NCBI GenBank assembly: GCA_039942715.1
Contig: JBDVBY010000001.1
Span: 620,001-684,000, forward strand
Direction: 5' to 3'
DNA from: JABDJX01 sp039942715
Lineage (GTDB): Bacteria; Pseudomonadota; Alphaproteobacteria; Rhodobacterales; Rhodobacteraceae
DNA length: 64,000 nucleotides
The notes beneath the pieces are model-generated. The model saw only the letters and a program-made list of their open reading frames with translations, was not told the origin of the DNA and did no database searches. This document shows positions 8,600-17,783 of the stretch, one piece after another; the stretch's first letter is position 1, and every line of letters starts with the position of its first letter. Position numbers and translations under genes: made by a program.

Positions 8600-10110
8600 T
8601 GGCGCTTGCCCCCACCTATGATGCCTTCGCCGAAGGCTTTGATGCTGGCGAAAACCAACTCGTCTATACCCGGCTTGCCGCTGATTTAGACACGCCTGTG
8701 TCGTTGATGCTGAAGCTGTCGGGCGCGAGCGCGGATGCCTTTATGCTGGAAAGCGTGACAGGCGGCGAAGTGCGCGGACGTTATTCAATCATTGGCATGA
8801 AGCCTGACCTGATCTGGGAATGTCACGGCGAACAGGCGCGCATCAACCGAAACGCCCGATTTGATCGCGCAACGTTCGAAGATCAAAGCGCTGCTCCCTT
8901 GGACGCCTTGCGCGCCTTGATTGATGAAAGCCGCATTAAGCTGCCCGTTGATCTGCCAGCCGCCTCTGCCGGACTGTTTGGCTACTTGGGCTACGACATG
9001 ATACGGCTGGTCGAGAACTTGCCTAACATTAATCCTGACGTGCTCGGCGTGCCCGACGCCATCCTTTTGCGCCCATCGGTCATTGCAGTTCTCGACGGCG
9101 TTAAAGGCGAAGTGATCGTCTGCGCTCCGGCATGGACAGGCGGCGGCCTTAGTGCGCGCGCCGCTTATGCCCAAGCCGCCGAACGCGTGATGGACGCCGT
9201 GCGCGATCTCGACCGCGCCCTTCCAGCGGCCGACTATACCTTAGGCGAAGAAGCCGAAGCTCCAGAGCCGGTTTCAAACTTCGCCAAGGAAGACTACAAA
9301 GCTGCAGTCGAAAAAGCCCGCGAGTACATCAAAGCCGGCGACATCTTTCAGGTCGTCCCCTCGCAACGCTGGGCACAACCGTTCAAACTGCCCCCCTTCG
9401 CGCTTTACCGGGCCTTGCGCCGCACCAACCCCTCGCCGTTCATGTTCCACTTTGACTTCGACGGTTTCCAAGTGATCGGAGCGTCCCCCGAAATCCTCGT
9501 GCGCGCCTTTGACGGAGAGGTCACGATCCGCCCGATCGCCGGCACGCGCCCTCGCGGCAAAACGCCAGAAGAAGACAAAGCCTACGAAGCTGACCTTCTG
9601 GCGGACGAAAAAGAACTCGCCGAACACCTGATGCTGCTTGATCTGGGACGCAACGATGTGGGGCGCGTCGCCAAAATCGGCACCGTGCGCCCGACCGAAG
9701 AATTCATCGTCGAGCATTACTCCCACGTGATGCACATTGTCTCCAACGTCGTTGGCGAGCTTGCTGACGAACACGACGCGCTCTCTGCTCTGCTCGCAGG
9801 ACTGCCCGCAGGTACAGTTTCTGGTGCCCCAAAAGTGCGCGCCATGGAAATCATCGACGAGCTGGAACCAGAAAAACGCGGCGTCTACGGCGGCGGGGTC
9901 GGTTACTTCTCGGCAGGCGGAGACATGGACATGTGCATCGCTTTGCGCACAGCTGTTCTCAAAGACGAAACGCTCTATGTCCAAGCCGGAGGTGGCGTCG
10001 TCTGGGACAGCGATGCAGAAGCGGAATGGTTGGAAACCGTCAACAAATCCCGCGCCTTAAAGAAAGCCGCCGAAGACGCTGGTCGCTTTGAGCGGCAAGG
10101 CAACGCCTAG
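8599..10110 (+). CDS. trpE: Anthranilate synthase component I
   Basis: A 503-residue chorismate-using enzyme for tryptophan synthesis; it needs the TrpG glutaminase, which is not in the window. The catalytic domain includes FQVVPSQRW, GASPEILVRAFDG, RPIAGTRPRGKTPEEDKAYE, LLDLGRNDVGRVAKIG and LPAGTVSGAPKVRAMEII, all standard for TrpE. The N-terminal domain with VTGGEVRGRYSIIG carries the feedback Trp site region. It starts inside the stop of the foldase gene (TAATG). That neighbour is a common order in Rhodobacterales, where trpG, trpD and trpC usually follow; here they do not follow directly. Confidence 0.97.
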   Translation: MALAPTYDAFAEGFDAGENQLVYTRLAADLDTPVSLMLKLSGASADAFMLESVTGGEVRGRYSIIGMKPDLIWECHGEQARINRNARFDRATFEDQSAAPLDALRALIDESRIKLPVDLPAASAGLFGYLGYDMIRLVENLPNINPDVLGVPDAILLRPSVIAVLDGVKGEVIVCAPAWTGGGLSARAAYAQAAERVMDAVRDLDRALPAADYTLGEEAEAPEPVSNFAKEDYKAAVEKAREYIKAGDIFQVVPSQRWAQPFKLPPFALYRALRRTNPSPFMFHFDFDGFQVIGASPEILVRAFDGEVTIRPIAGTRPRGKTPEEDKAYEADLLADEKELAEHLMLLDLGRNDVGRVAKIGTVRPTEEFIVEHYSHVMHIVSNVVGELADEHDALSALLAGLPAGTVSGAPKVRAMEIIDELEPEKRGVYGGGVGYFSAGGDMDMCIALRTAVLKDETLYVQAGGGVVWDSDAEAEWLETVNKSRALKKAAEDAGRFERQGNA

Positions 10111-10415
10111 GCTCTCAGAGACGGCGAAACCGCTCAAAGCCAAACCCGCGCAGCCCGACGTGCATCCCGGAAACGCTGCCGAAACGTCTCGTCCCGGCGC
10201 GCCTCTCGCTCGGCTTTCGTTTCTGATCTATGACGCTTTTGAAATCCAAACATCCCGTTCTCCTTTCGAGCTGCACCGGCCCAAGTTGACCGGCGCTTCA
10301 TTGACGATCAGACTGGCGATAACGCGCACGCCAAGATATCGGACACATGTCCCGGTCTGCGTCGCAACGCACACCACACCCGTGGGACAGATGTCCCGAT
10401 CCACCAAGGAGTCGC
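10111..10415. other. 305-bp gap between trpE and the LuxR-hydrolase gene
   Basis: The first 230 bases after trpE show no good gene and no clear terminator; one open frame here lacks a ribosome-binding site and motifs. The last 75 bases hold the two GGACA-N2-TGTCC operators described separately and the AAGGAG site of the next gene, so this is a promoter region. Confidence 0.6.
10341..10397 (+). promoter_or_regulatory. Tandem operator, two copies of GGACA-N2-TGTCC
   Basis: GGACACATGTCCC (10341-10353) and GGGACAGATGTCCC (10384-10397) are two near-identical inverted repeats with centres 44 bases apart, close to four helical turns. Both lie just upstream of the ribosome-binding site of the hydrolase-LuxR gene. 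Repeated identical half-sites at helical spacing suggest a dimeric regulator binding twice on one face of the DNA. The downstream gene encodes a LuxR-type DNA-binding domain, so autoregulation is the simplest guess. Confidence 0.7.
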
Positions 10416-11453
10416 ATGCGCCCTGTACAGTTCACCCAAACCCATGACGGCCTTTCATTGGCATGGGCGCGCTCAGGCAATGGCCCCCCGCTGGTCAAAG
10501 CCGCCGCTTGGCTTAGCCATCTGCAATACGATGATGAAAGCCCGCTCTGGGCGCATTGGGTGTCCTTCCTTGAAACCCACTTTGACTACCTGCGTTACGA
10601 TGAACGTGGCTGTGGGATGTCTCAGCGGGCAACCGGCGCGCTTGATCTGGAAAGCTGGACAGACGATCTGACCCGGATCATTACAGCCGCATCTATCCCC
10701 AAGCCTTTCGCGCTTCTGGCCATGAGCCAAGGCACAGGTGCCGCCGTGACCTATGCTGCTCGTCATCCTGAACATGTCTCAAATCTGATCTTGATTGGTG
10801 GCTATGCGCGCGGCGCTTACCAGCGCGATGACCCGAAACAAGCCACGCTTTACCGTGCCATCGTCGATACCTTTGGTGCAGGTTTTGACGAAACCAACCC
10901 GGCTTTTCGCGAAGTGTTCACCAAACGCTTTTTGCCCGATGGCGATCCTGAAAAGATCAAATGGTTCAACGCGCTCTGCCAGCAATCAGTTACTGCCGAA
11001 ATTGGCGCACAGCTCATCGAGGCGCGTGCCCAAATGGATGCAAGTGCTGTTCTGAGTGACATCAAATGTCCTACGCTGGTTCTCCACGCGCGTGATGACG
11101 GCGTAGCCCCGCTGTCTGAGGGGCATTTTCTGGCACAAAACATCCCCGGCGCGGTCCTTCATGTGCTGGACAGCACCAACCATATTCTGCAACCCGACGA
11201 ACCAGCTTGGGGCGATGCAACAGCAACTATTCTGGAGTTCATCGGCGCAAAAAAAGCCGCCGATAGCTTTGGCCTGACTGCCCGCGAACATACTATTCTT
11301 GCGGAAATCTGTGCCGCTAAATCCAACAAAGACATCGCCCGCACGCTAGATGTCAGCGAAAAGACCATCCGAAATCACGCAACGCATATCTTTGCGAAGC
11401 TTGGCGTCTCAAACCGCCAGCAAGCCATTTTAAAGATGCAAAAGAACGAGTAA
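10416..11453 (+). CDS. Alpha/beta-hydrolase fused to LuxR-type DNA-binding domain
   Basis: A 345-residue one-component regulator. Residues 1-275 are an alpha/beta-hydrolase fold: YLRYDERGCG, the nucleophile elbow AMSQG with Ser104, Asp227 or Asp228 in HARDDG and His256 in STNHIL make a full catalytic triad. Residues 284-341 are a GerE/LuxR helix-turn-helix (LTAREHTILAEICAAKSNKD, then SEKTIRNHATHIFAKLGVSN). The protein can therefore probably bind or hydrolyse an ester or lactone and bind DNA. AAGGAG fixes the start. Two operator copies lie directly upstream. The signal molecule and target genes are unknown. Confidence 0.9.
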   Translation: MRPVQFTQTHDGLSLAWARSGNGPPLVKAAAWLSHLQYDDESPLWAHWVSFLETHFDYLRYDERGCGMSQRATGALDLESWTDDLTRIITAASIPKPFALLAMSQGTGAAVTYAARHPEHVSNLILIGGYARGAYQRDDPKQATLYRAIVDTFGAGFDETNPAFREVFTKRFLPDGDPEKIKWFNALCQQSVTAEIGAQLIEARAQMDASAVLSDIKCPTLVLHARDDGVAPLSEGHFLAQNIPGAVLHVLDSTNHILQPDEPAWGDATATILEFIGAKKAADSFGLTAREHTILAEICAAKSNKDIARTLDVSEKTIRNHATHIFAKLGVSNRQQAILKMQKNE

Positions 11454-11480
11454 CGACGTCATCGTAACGGTGAAACCATC

Positions 11481-12224
11481 CTACCGCCCACCGGCCACAT
11501 CAATAATCGAGCCCGTGCAATAAGACGCCTCATCGCTGCACAACCACAGAATAGTTTGCGCCACTTCTTCAGCCGAACCGGGGCGCGCCATTGGAACGTT
11601 CGCCCCCAGCCGTTCGGCGCGATCCGGATCGCCACCGCTTGCGTGAATCTCTGTTGAAATCAGCCCCGGACGCACGCCGTTTACGCGAATGCCTGACGGC
11701 GCGAGTTCCTTGGACAACCCAAGGGTCAGCGTATCAATCGCGCCCTTGCTTGCTGCATAATCAACGTATTCGAAAGGCGAACCAAGCCGGGCTGCCGCCG
11801 AAGAGACAAAGGCAATCGCCGCCCCCTCGCCCGTCGGTTTCGCTAAACACCGCGCCGCCTCGCGCGCGAAAAGCAAGGCACCCAAAACGTTGGTGTCCAA
11901 AATCCCGCGCATACGCTCGATAGACATGTCCGCCAGCTTCAGCGCCGGACCAACAATGCCGGCGTTGACCACTACCGCGTCCAGCGTATCAAATCGCTCG
12001 AGAGTAGCTTCAAACGCCGCAATCACATCCGCCTCGACGCAGACATCGCATTTGATCGCCAAGGCAGCCCCGCCAGCAGCCTCAATCTCGGCCACAACCT
12101 CTTGGGCTGCGTCTGCCGCCGCATGATAAGTAAGCGCGACTTGCCAGCCTTTATCAGCCGCCAAAAGTGCTGTGGCCCTGCCGATGCCCCGTGAACCACC
12201 ACTAATCAAAATCGTTTGTGTCAT
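11481..12224 (-). CDS. SDR family oxidoreductase
   Basis: A 247-residue classical short-chain dehydrogenase. It has the NAD(P) motif SGGSRGIGRATALLAADKGW at the N-terminus, NAG (VVVNAGIVG) and the active site YVDYAASKGAIDTLT with the Y-x3-K pair, plus an upstream Ser (VSSAAARLG). The substrate is not readable; the family includes 3-oxoacyl-ACP and sugar reductases. The start at 12224 is preceded by GGGAGCA; an upstream extension of 14 codons lacks conservation. It converges with the LuxR-hydrolase gene, with 27 bases between. Confidence 0.88.
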   Translation of the reverse strand: MTQTILISGGSRGIGRATALLAADKGWQVALTYHAAADAAQEVVAEIEAAGGAALAIKCDVCVEADVIAAFEATLERFDTLDAVVVNAGIVGPALKLADMSIERMRGILDTNVLGALLFAREAARCLAKPTGEGAAIAFVSSAAARLGSPFEYVDYAASKGAIDTLTLGLSKELAPSGIRVNGVRPGLISTEIHASGGDPDRAERLGANVPMARPGSAEEVAQTILWLCSDEASYCTGSIIDVAGGR

Positions 12225-12276
12225 TGCACTGCTCCCGCGCGATGTTGTCGCCAAGGCAAGGCGCAATCCTTAGGCC

Positions 12277-12438
12277 TCATTGGTCAGAAAAATCTATGGA
12301 ACAGTCAACGGTTAATCCAAACGCGATCTCACCGCCTTCAGAAAAGCATTCTAGGGCCGTGGCAGCATAGCTCGACAAAAGCCAAAGCACGGCAATAATG
12401 ATCACTACAACAACGTAGTGTTTTTGCTGAATGCTCAT
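12277..12438 (-). CDS. Possible small membrane protein, 53 residues
   Basis: An open frame beginning MSIQQKHYVVVVIIIAVLWL with one strong membrane segment, then a short outer tail containing two cysteines. The ribosome-binding site (GGTAAG) is weak and no family is recognised. It lies between soxG and the SDR on the same strand. Real but small genes of this type are common; equally it could be chance. Confidence 0.35.
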   Translation of the reverse strand: MSIQQKHYVVVVIIIAVLWLLSSYAATALECFSEGGEIAFGLTVDCSIDFSDQ

Positions 12439-12518
12439 CTTACCGCTGCGGCCAAGTCTCATCATCGGGAAACCATTACAGCAAAATCTGCCAATACTAT
12501 GGCTTCCGCTTAGCGAAC

Positions 12519-13085
12519 CTAAAAATGCCCCACCGCGTCACCGCCTGCTGCGTTGGACAAAAGCCCAAAGACATAATCCGCGACCGAGCGAAATGCGACG
12601 ACATAGGCCGTGTTCTCATCCTCAAACCAGATCGCTGCGGGCACCTGAGCCAATCGCGTGCGGCGTAATTTTCCGACCTTTAACGTTTTGGGACGCATAT
12701 CGGCAGGTGTTAGTTTGGCCAATGTCTCGCGCAAAGCTGCTGCCTCACCTGTCAGTTTGACAACGCAGCGCGCGTCCGAGACATCCGTGACCAGCGCGTG
12801 GTGATCTTTTATATGCGTCGCAACATGCCCTAAAACCTCCTCGACAGCTGCGTAGTCGCACAGCAGCAAAACCTCATCCGGTGACATCCAAAATGCACCG
12901 TCAGACCTGCCCCCGCGTGCATCTCCCGGTTTTGGCATCTCATAGCCGGCCGCGCGTAGCGATGCCGCTGCCGCGTCGTCTTTCGTGTCGATCCGAAGCG
13001 CAATCATGCCCTGCAATCCCGCATCTTCAACGCGCACACGTCCTTCAAAAACCGCGCCTGCAAGCGCGCTCACTGCCTCAGACAT
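12519..13085 (-). CDS. soxG: Sarcosine oxidase gamma subunit
   Basis: A 188-residue subunit of heterotetrameric sarcosine oxidase; it has no catalytic residues of its own but is needed for assembly. Visible family features are GRSDGAFWMSPDEVLLLC and the C-terminal block AAIWFEDENTAYVVAFRSVA. The ATG at 13085 overlaps the soxA stop by 8 bases, consistent with coupled translation of equimolar subunits. A longer start upstream lies within soxA and is not favoured. Confidence 0.93.
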   Translation of the reverse strand: MSEAVSALAGAVFEGRVRVEDAGLQGMIALRIDTKDDAAAASLRAAGYEMPKPGDARGGRSDGAFWMSPDEVLLLCDYAAVEEVLGHVATHIKDHHALVTDVSDARCVVKLTGEAAALRETLAKLTPADMRPKTLKVGKLRRTRLAQVPAAIWFEDENTAYVVAFRSVADYVFGLLSNAAGGDAVGHF

Positions 13086-16000
13086 TTTGCGCCTCCCCGT
13101 CCGGATCATGGAACACAGGCGAAACGATCTTGGCCTCAAACACATCCCCCGTCACATCGGGAAAGCGCAAGACCTCTCCCATCCGATCCGGACCATTCAG
13201 GACCAAGCCCATCGCAATCCCACGCCTAAGCGTTGGCGAGAAATAGGTTGAGGTCACGCGTCCTTCGACCACTTTTTGACCGTTCGCGTTCACGTCTTCC
13301 GTCGCTGCATAAGCACCCTCTGGCAGCACAGAGGCGTCCAGCGTCTCTAAGCCCACCAGTTTCCAACGGTTCTTGTCCGTCATATGGCTACGCTCTTGCG
13401 CGCGTTTGCCAATAAAATCCTCTTTCTTCTTGGAGATCGCCCAGTGCAGCCCAAGGTCTTGCGGGATCACTGTGCCGTCAGTTTCATCCCCGATCATGAT
13501 GAACCCTTTTTCGGCACGCATCACGTGCAAAGCTTCGGTGCCATATGGCGTGATCGCATTTTCGCCAGCTGCGTTGAAAATCGCGTCCCAAAGCGCGCGG
13601 GTTTGGCCCGCTTTGACAGCGATCTCAAACGACAACTCGCCCGAGAAAGAAATACGGAACACACGCACAGGGATTCCTGCCAGCGTTCCGTCTTTCCATT
13701 GCATGAACCCAAGCGCGTCGGCAGATAGATCCATGCCGCCAAGGTTCTCCAGCACAGCGCGCGCTTTTGGTCCGGCAACGCCGATCTGACCATATTGCTC
13801 GGTCACATTGGCGACCCAGACTTTCCAATCCCACCATTCGGTTTGCAGCCATTCTTCCATGTGCGCGTGAATTGAATCAGCTCCGCCCGAAGTCGTGTGA
13901 CACAGCCACGTATCCTCATCGATGCGCGCAACGACTCCGTCATCCATCAGAAACCCGTTTTCAGAACACATCAGCCCATAACGGCATTTGCCAACCGGCA
14001 GAGTGCTCATCATATTGGTATAAAGCATGTCGAGAAAACGCCCCGTATCCGGCCCTTTGACGATCAGCTTGCCTAAGGTAGACGCATCCAGCACCCCGAC
14101 AGAGCGGCGCGTGGTGTTTATCTCGTGGATCACCGCATCCTCTGCACTGGCATGATCGCCAAGATAGCAATAGGGCCTGCGCCACTGTCCGACCGGCTCC
14201 ATATGCGGATTGCGCTCCATGTGCGCGTCATAAAGTGGCGTCTTGCGCACGGGTTGGAACAGCTCACCGGCCGCCTCACCACCAATTGCGCCCATGGTCA
14301 GCGGTGTGAACGGCGGGCGGAACGTTGTGGTGCCAACGTCTGGGATCGCCTTGCCAAGCGCCCCTGACAACACTGCCAGTCCGTTGATATTGCTCAACTT
14401 ACCCTGATCTGTCGCCATGCCAAGCGTGGTGTAGCGTTTCGCATGTTCAACGCTTTCAAAGCCTTCGCGCGCCGCCAGTTCGACGTCCGTGACCTTAACG
14501 TCGTTTTGGAAGTCAAGGAACGCTTTAGAGCGGAGCGCGTAAGGCGCCTGATCCGGCATCCGCCAAATCGGCTCAATAGGCTGCGTGTCTTCTTGCGCCG
14601 CAATCGGCCCTTCGGTGGCCCCGATTTTGCCGACAGCACCCGCCGCAACCAGACCCGCGCCATGGGCATCTTCCAGAACTTCTTTGGTCAACATCATCCC
14701 GCTGGCAGCCCCTGCCGTGACGACGAAATCCTCGCCCTTGGCCCCTTTGGGGGCGCGGCTTGGTTCTGGTGCGAAATGCACCGATCTGTCCGACCAGCGC
14801 AGCTTACCGCCTGCATGGCTCCACAAATGCACCACGGGCGACCAGCCACCAGACATGGCGACGCAATCGACCTCAATAGTCTCTGTCGTATCCCCAGTCC
14901 CGGAGTGCGCGCACACATGAACCGCCTCGACCCGGCCTTTACCGACCACTTTCGAAATCGCGTGCCCAGCCAGAACGCGCAGGCCTGCCGCGCGCGCTGC
15001 CTCTGCCAGTGGCCCGTCTGCCGTGGCGCGTGCATCCAAAATCACTGGCACTGACAATCCGGCCTCGTGCAATGTAAGCGCAGTGCGATAGCCATCGTCG
15101 TTGTTGGTCACAACAGCCGTCGCCTTACCCGGCGCCACACCATAGTTCACCACGAAATCGCGCACAGCCGAGGCCAACATCACGCCCGGCAAATCGTTGC
15201 CCGCGAAAGCAAGCGGACGTTCAATTGCTCCGGTTGCCGTGATGATCTGGCGCGCGCGTACCTTCCACAAACGCTGGCGCGGCGCATCGTCTCGGGGATC
15301 ATGCTCACTTACACGCTCGTTTAAAAGCGCATAACCGTGGTCATAGACGCCCGCGCCAATCGTGCGCACACGCTTTTTCACGTTGGGCATTGCGTCCAGC
15401 CGTTTTAGCGCTTGGGCCACCCAGGTCTGTGCATCCAGCCCGTCAATTTCGGCCCCATCCACAGGCGCGCGTCCGCCCCAATGGGCGTCTTGTTCGACCA
15501 GCAACACGTCTGCACCGGATGCCCCGGCCGCAAGGGCCGCCGTCAGCCCAGCGATGCCAGCGCCAATGATCAGCACATCAACATGGGCGTAAAAATGTTC
15601 ATAGCGATCTGCATCGCGATGCTTTGGCGGTTTGCCAAGCCCCGCGCTTTTGCGGATCACCGGCTCGTAAATGTGCTTCCAAAACGAGCGCGGCCAAAGG
15701 AAAGTTTTGTAATAAAATCCCGCAGGCAAAAACCGCGCCAGTCGCGCGTTTATCGCGCCGACATCGTGCTTCAAGCTTGGCCAGTGGTTCTGGCTCGTCG
15801 CCTCAAGGCGATCAAATAGCGTGGTTACTGTTGCACGTGCATTCGGTTCAAATCGCTTCTTGCGCCCCACCCCCATCAGTGCATTCGGCTCATCCGACCC
15901 AGAGGTCACCACACCGCGCGGACGGTGGTACTTGAACGAGCGCCCCATCATCATCTGATCTTTGCCCAGCAAGGCCGAAGCAAGCGTGTCGCCTTCGAAC

Positions 16001-16086
16001 CCGCGCATATGCGTGCCGTTAAAGGTAAACCGCAACTCGTTCTCGCGATCAATAAACCGACCGCCCGTTGGCAACCTGTGGCTCAT
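13078..16086 (-). CDS. soxA: Sarcosine oxidase alpha subunit
   Basis: A 1002-residue subunit. An N-terminal ferredoxin-like region (RFIDRENELRFTFNG, SFKYHRPRGVVTSGSDEPNA) is followed by an NAD/FAD-binding Rossmann domain (VLIIGAGIAGLTAALAAGAS, near residue 165) and a C-terminal folate-binding domain related to aminomethyltransferase (YGTEALHVMRAEKGFIMIGD). The enzyme oxidises sarcosine to glycine and passes the methyl group to tetrahydrofolate. The start at 16086 overlaps soxD as ATGA. Length is normal for the family. Confidence 0.97.
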   Translation of the reverse strand: MSHRLPTGGRFIDRENELRFTFNGTHMRGFEGDTLASALLGKDQMMMGRSFKYHRPRGVVTSGSDEPNALMGVGRKKRFEPNARATVTTLFDRLEATSQNHWPSLKHDVGAINARLARFLPAGFYYKTFLWPRSFWKHIYEPVIRKSAGLGKPPKHRDADRYEHFYAHVDVLIIGAGIAGLTAALAAGASGADVLLVEQDAHWGGRAPVDGAEIDGLDAQTWVAQALKRLDAMPNVKKRVRTIGAGVYDHGYALLNERVSEHDPRDDAPRQRLWKVRARQIITATGAIERPLAFAGNDLPGVMLASAVRDFVVNYGVAPGKATAVVTNNDDGYRTALTLHEAGLSVPVILDARATADGPLAEAARAAGLRVLAGHAISKVVGKGRVEAVHVCAHSGTGDTTETIEVDCVAMSGGWSPVVHLWSHAGGKLRWSDRSVHFAPEPSRAPKGAKGEDFVVTAGAASGMMLTKEVLEDAHGAGLVAAGAVGKIGATEGPIAAQEDTQPIEPIWRMPDQAPYALRSKAFLDFQNDVKVTDVELAAREGFESVEHAKRYTTLGMATDQGKLSNINGLAVLSGALGKAIPDVGTTTFRPPFTPLTMGAIGGEAAGELFQPVRKTPLYDAHMERNPHMEPVGQWRRPYCYLGDHASAEDAVIHEINTTRRSVGVLDASTLGKLIVKGPDTGRFLDMLYTNMMSTLPVGKCRYGLMCSENGFLMDDGVVARIDEDTWLCHTTSGGADSIHAHMEEWLQTEWWDWKVWVANVTEQYGQIGVAGPKARAVLENLGGMDLSADALGFMQWKDGTLAGIPVRVFRISFSGELSFEIAVKAGQTRALWDAIFNAAGENAITPYGTEALHVMRAEKGFIMIGDETDGTVIPQDLGLHWAISKKKEDFIGKRAQERSHMTDKNRWKLVGLETLDASVLPEGAYAATEDVNANGQKVVEGRVTSTYFSPTLRRGIAMGLVLNGPDRMGEVLRFPDVTGDVFEAKIVSPVFHDPDGEAQNV

Positions 16087-16412
16087 GAGAAATGCCCCCA
16101 CGCAAAGTCTGGACGTTCCGCGCGAATGACGTCGAGCAATTCAGACGGCGGTTCGGTGACCTGTGCCGGGTAGGTTCCAAACACCTCTAGTGTCACTGTG
16201 CAGCGTGCCGCATGAAACCACTTGCCGCAGCCAGAGGCGTGCCGCCAGCGTTCAAAATGCACGCCTTTGGGGTTTTCCCGTTTAAACAGATATCCCTCAA
16301 ACTCGGCGTCGCCCGAGCCCGGACCATACCGCGTCAGATGCGCTTCACCACCGGCGTGCAACTCCGTCTCGTCCGCGTCAATTCCGCAATATGGGCACTT
16401 CAACGTCAGCAT
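16083..16412 (-). CDS. soxD: Sarcosine oxidase delta subunit
   Basis: A 109-residue subunit that binds zinc. MLTLKCPYCGIDADETEL gives the first Cys pair, and SGCGKWFHAARCTVT with a Cys and a His gives the others. This matches the SoxD family in length and motif. GCGGAGC precedes the start at 16412, which is 4 bases past the stop of the unknown secreted-protein gene. In standard operons soxD follows soxB directly; here it does not. Confidence 0.95.
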   Translation of the reverse strand: MLTLKCPYCGIDADETELHAGGEAHLTRYGPGSGDAEFEGYLFKRENPKGVHFERWRHASGCGKWFHAARCTVTLEVFGTYPAQVTEPPSELLDVIRAERPDFAWGHFS

Positions 16413-16416
16413 CGGC

Positions 16417-16908
16417 TCAAAGCTCCGCCAGGCATTTGTCAGTGGCATCAAGCGCAAGGCGCAAGTCGTTTAGCCCCACATCAACGCTATCAAAGTCGCC
16501 AACAGCAATCGTCATCGTCAAACCTGTTTCCACCAGCGCTTCGTGTGCTTCGATTTCTGCTAGCGCTTCAAAAGGCAGCAAGAAATCACCACCGCGGGTC
16601 TCTGTCTCGCGGCTCAGCGTTTCAGTGCCGTCGATGGAAACGGTGATGATGCGATTGCCATCCTCGATCTCCATCTCGCTGGCAAAACCGGCCACGCTCC
16701 AGCGCTGTCCTTGGCTGGTTTGGTAATAAGAGTAGATCATCGGCTTTTGACCGGCAGAAAGCAGTTCGATCGCAGCAAAGCAGACGTTGTTATCTTCAAC
16801 TTGCATGATGCGGTAAGGGCCAACTTGGGCCACCGGCACGATTTGGGCTGTCGCCGGAGCTGTGACAAGCGCCAGTGCGGCAGCAGTGATCAGATGAAGC
16901 GCTTTCAT
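16417..16908 (-). CDS. Secreted protein of unknown function inside the sox cluster
   Basis: A 163-residue protein with a clear signal peptide (MKALHLITAAALALVTAPATA, cleavage after ATA). The mature part begins QIVPVAQVGPYRIMQVEDNN and is acidic and soluble. No family is recognised. It resembles small periplasmic invasion-associated-locus-B-like proteins in style, with two cysteines (NNVCF and the C-terminal DKCLAEL) that could form a disulphide. AAAGGA precedes the ATG. Its stop lies 4 bases before soxD, so it is probably cotranscribed with soxDAG. Confidence 0.8.
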   Translation of the reverse strand: MKALHLITAAALALVTAPATAQIVPVAQVGPYRIMQVEDNNVCFAAIELLSAGQKPMIYSYYQTSQGQRWSVAGFASEMEIEDGNRIITVSIDGTETLSRETETRGGDFLLPFEALAEIEAHEALVETGLTMTIAVGDFDSVDVGLNDLRLALDATDKCLAEL

Positions 16909-16989
16909 GGATGCGTCCTTTGGTACGGCCCAAACACGAAAAAGGCGGCGGCCAAATGGCCACCGCCCACGCGTGGAAGGGGAATTGAG

Positions 16990-17238
16990 TTACTGGTCGA
17001 TGGCTGTTGCTGGTGCCGTCTCTGTTGCAGTTGCAGCGGGTGCAGCTTCAGGGGTTGCTTCTGCTCCCGTTGTTGTTGCTCCATCGCCACCGCCGCCTGA
17101 TGCGCCAAGTGCGATAAGCCCGACAAAGGCCACCACCACGACCAAGGCCCAGAACCAGCCTGCGCCGGAGCCGGTATCGTAGTCGAACGATTGATTTTGA
17201 CCGTGTTTACGGTCGTTTTGAGCGTAATAGTCTGACAT
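16990..17238 (-). CDS. Small membrane protein with Ala/Thr/Pro-rich tail
   Basis: An 82-residue protein. The N-terminus is hydrophilic (MSDYYAQNDRKHGQNQSFDY), then one membrane segment (FWALVVVVAFVGLIAL), then a low-complexity tail rich in Gly, Ala, Thr and Pro. A strong AAAGGAGAACG ribosome-binding site fixes the start at 17238. The low-complexity DNA has given a long antisense-like frame, which I do not accept. No known family. It sits upstream of the secreted-protein gene on the same strand. Confidence 0.65.
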   Translation of the reverse strand: MSDYYAQNDRKHGQNQSFDYDTGSGAGWFWALVVVVAFVGLIALGASGGGGDGATTTGAEATPEAAPAATATETAPATAIDQ

Positions 17239-17489
17239 GTCACGTTCTCCTTTCGTGTGGAGACAGGTGACCATGCGGTCGCTGGAATGGCACTACATGT
17301 GGATGATTGGCGCGAATTTGGGCTAAATCCTGCGGGAATGACGGGGCATTGCAAGCCATTTTTAGCTGAGCGAAAACGTGCTTGGGTGAGGAAGTTGCCG
17401 TAACAGACTGTTTCCAAAGCGCTCCTTACTGCCGACGCTTTCAACCCCATATGGTGGAGGTAAGACGTTTTAGCCCAAAAGGACTGTTC

Positions 17490-17606
17490 ATGAGATTTGC
17501 CCTGAGTATCGCCCCGCTTCCCTTGCTTGCCATCGGCGCAGGTGTCCTGATCTGGCGCAACATCCAAAAGACGGAAAAAGCGGCTGTGGCTGAGGCCGCC
17601 AAGTAA
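17490..17606 (+). CDS. Possible 38-residue membrane protein
   Basis: Starts MRFALSIAPLPLLAIGAGVL, one membrane segment, then a charged tail IQKTEKAAVAEAAK. An AAAGGA ribosome-binding site sits 7 bases before the ATG. It reads against the sox genes. No family is known to me. Size and ribosome-binding site make it plausible. Confidence 0.45.
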   Translation: MRFALSIAPLPLLAIGAGVLIWRNIQKTEKAAVAEAAK

Positions 17607-17783
17607 TTCAAAGAAACAACTGACCCACACTGACTTATGCCCGGAACCAAAGAGGGACGTGCGTGCCCGCTCAATGGGTGCGTTTCGCGTGCGCGACGTA
17701 CTGCCGCGCGGCACGGCCGGAAGTGATCTAAAGCGATCGATTTTCCCACTGAGATCGCGTTTTAAAGTGCACATGTATTCCAC

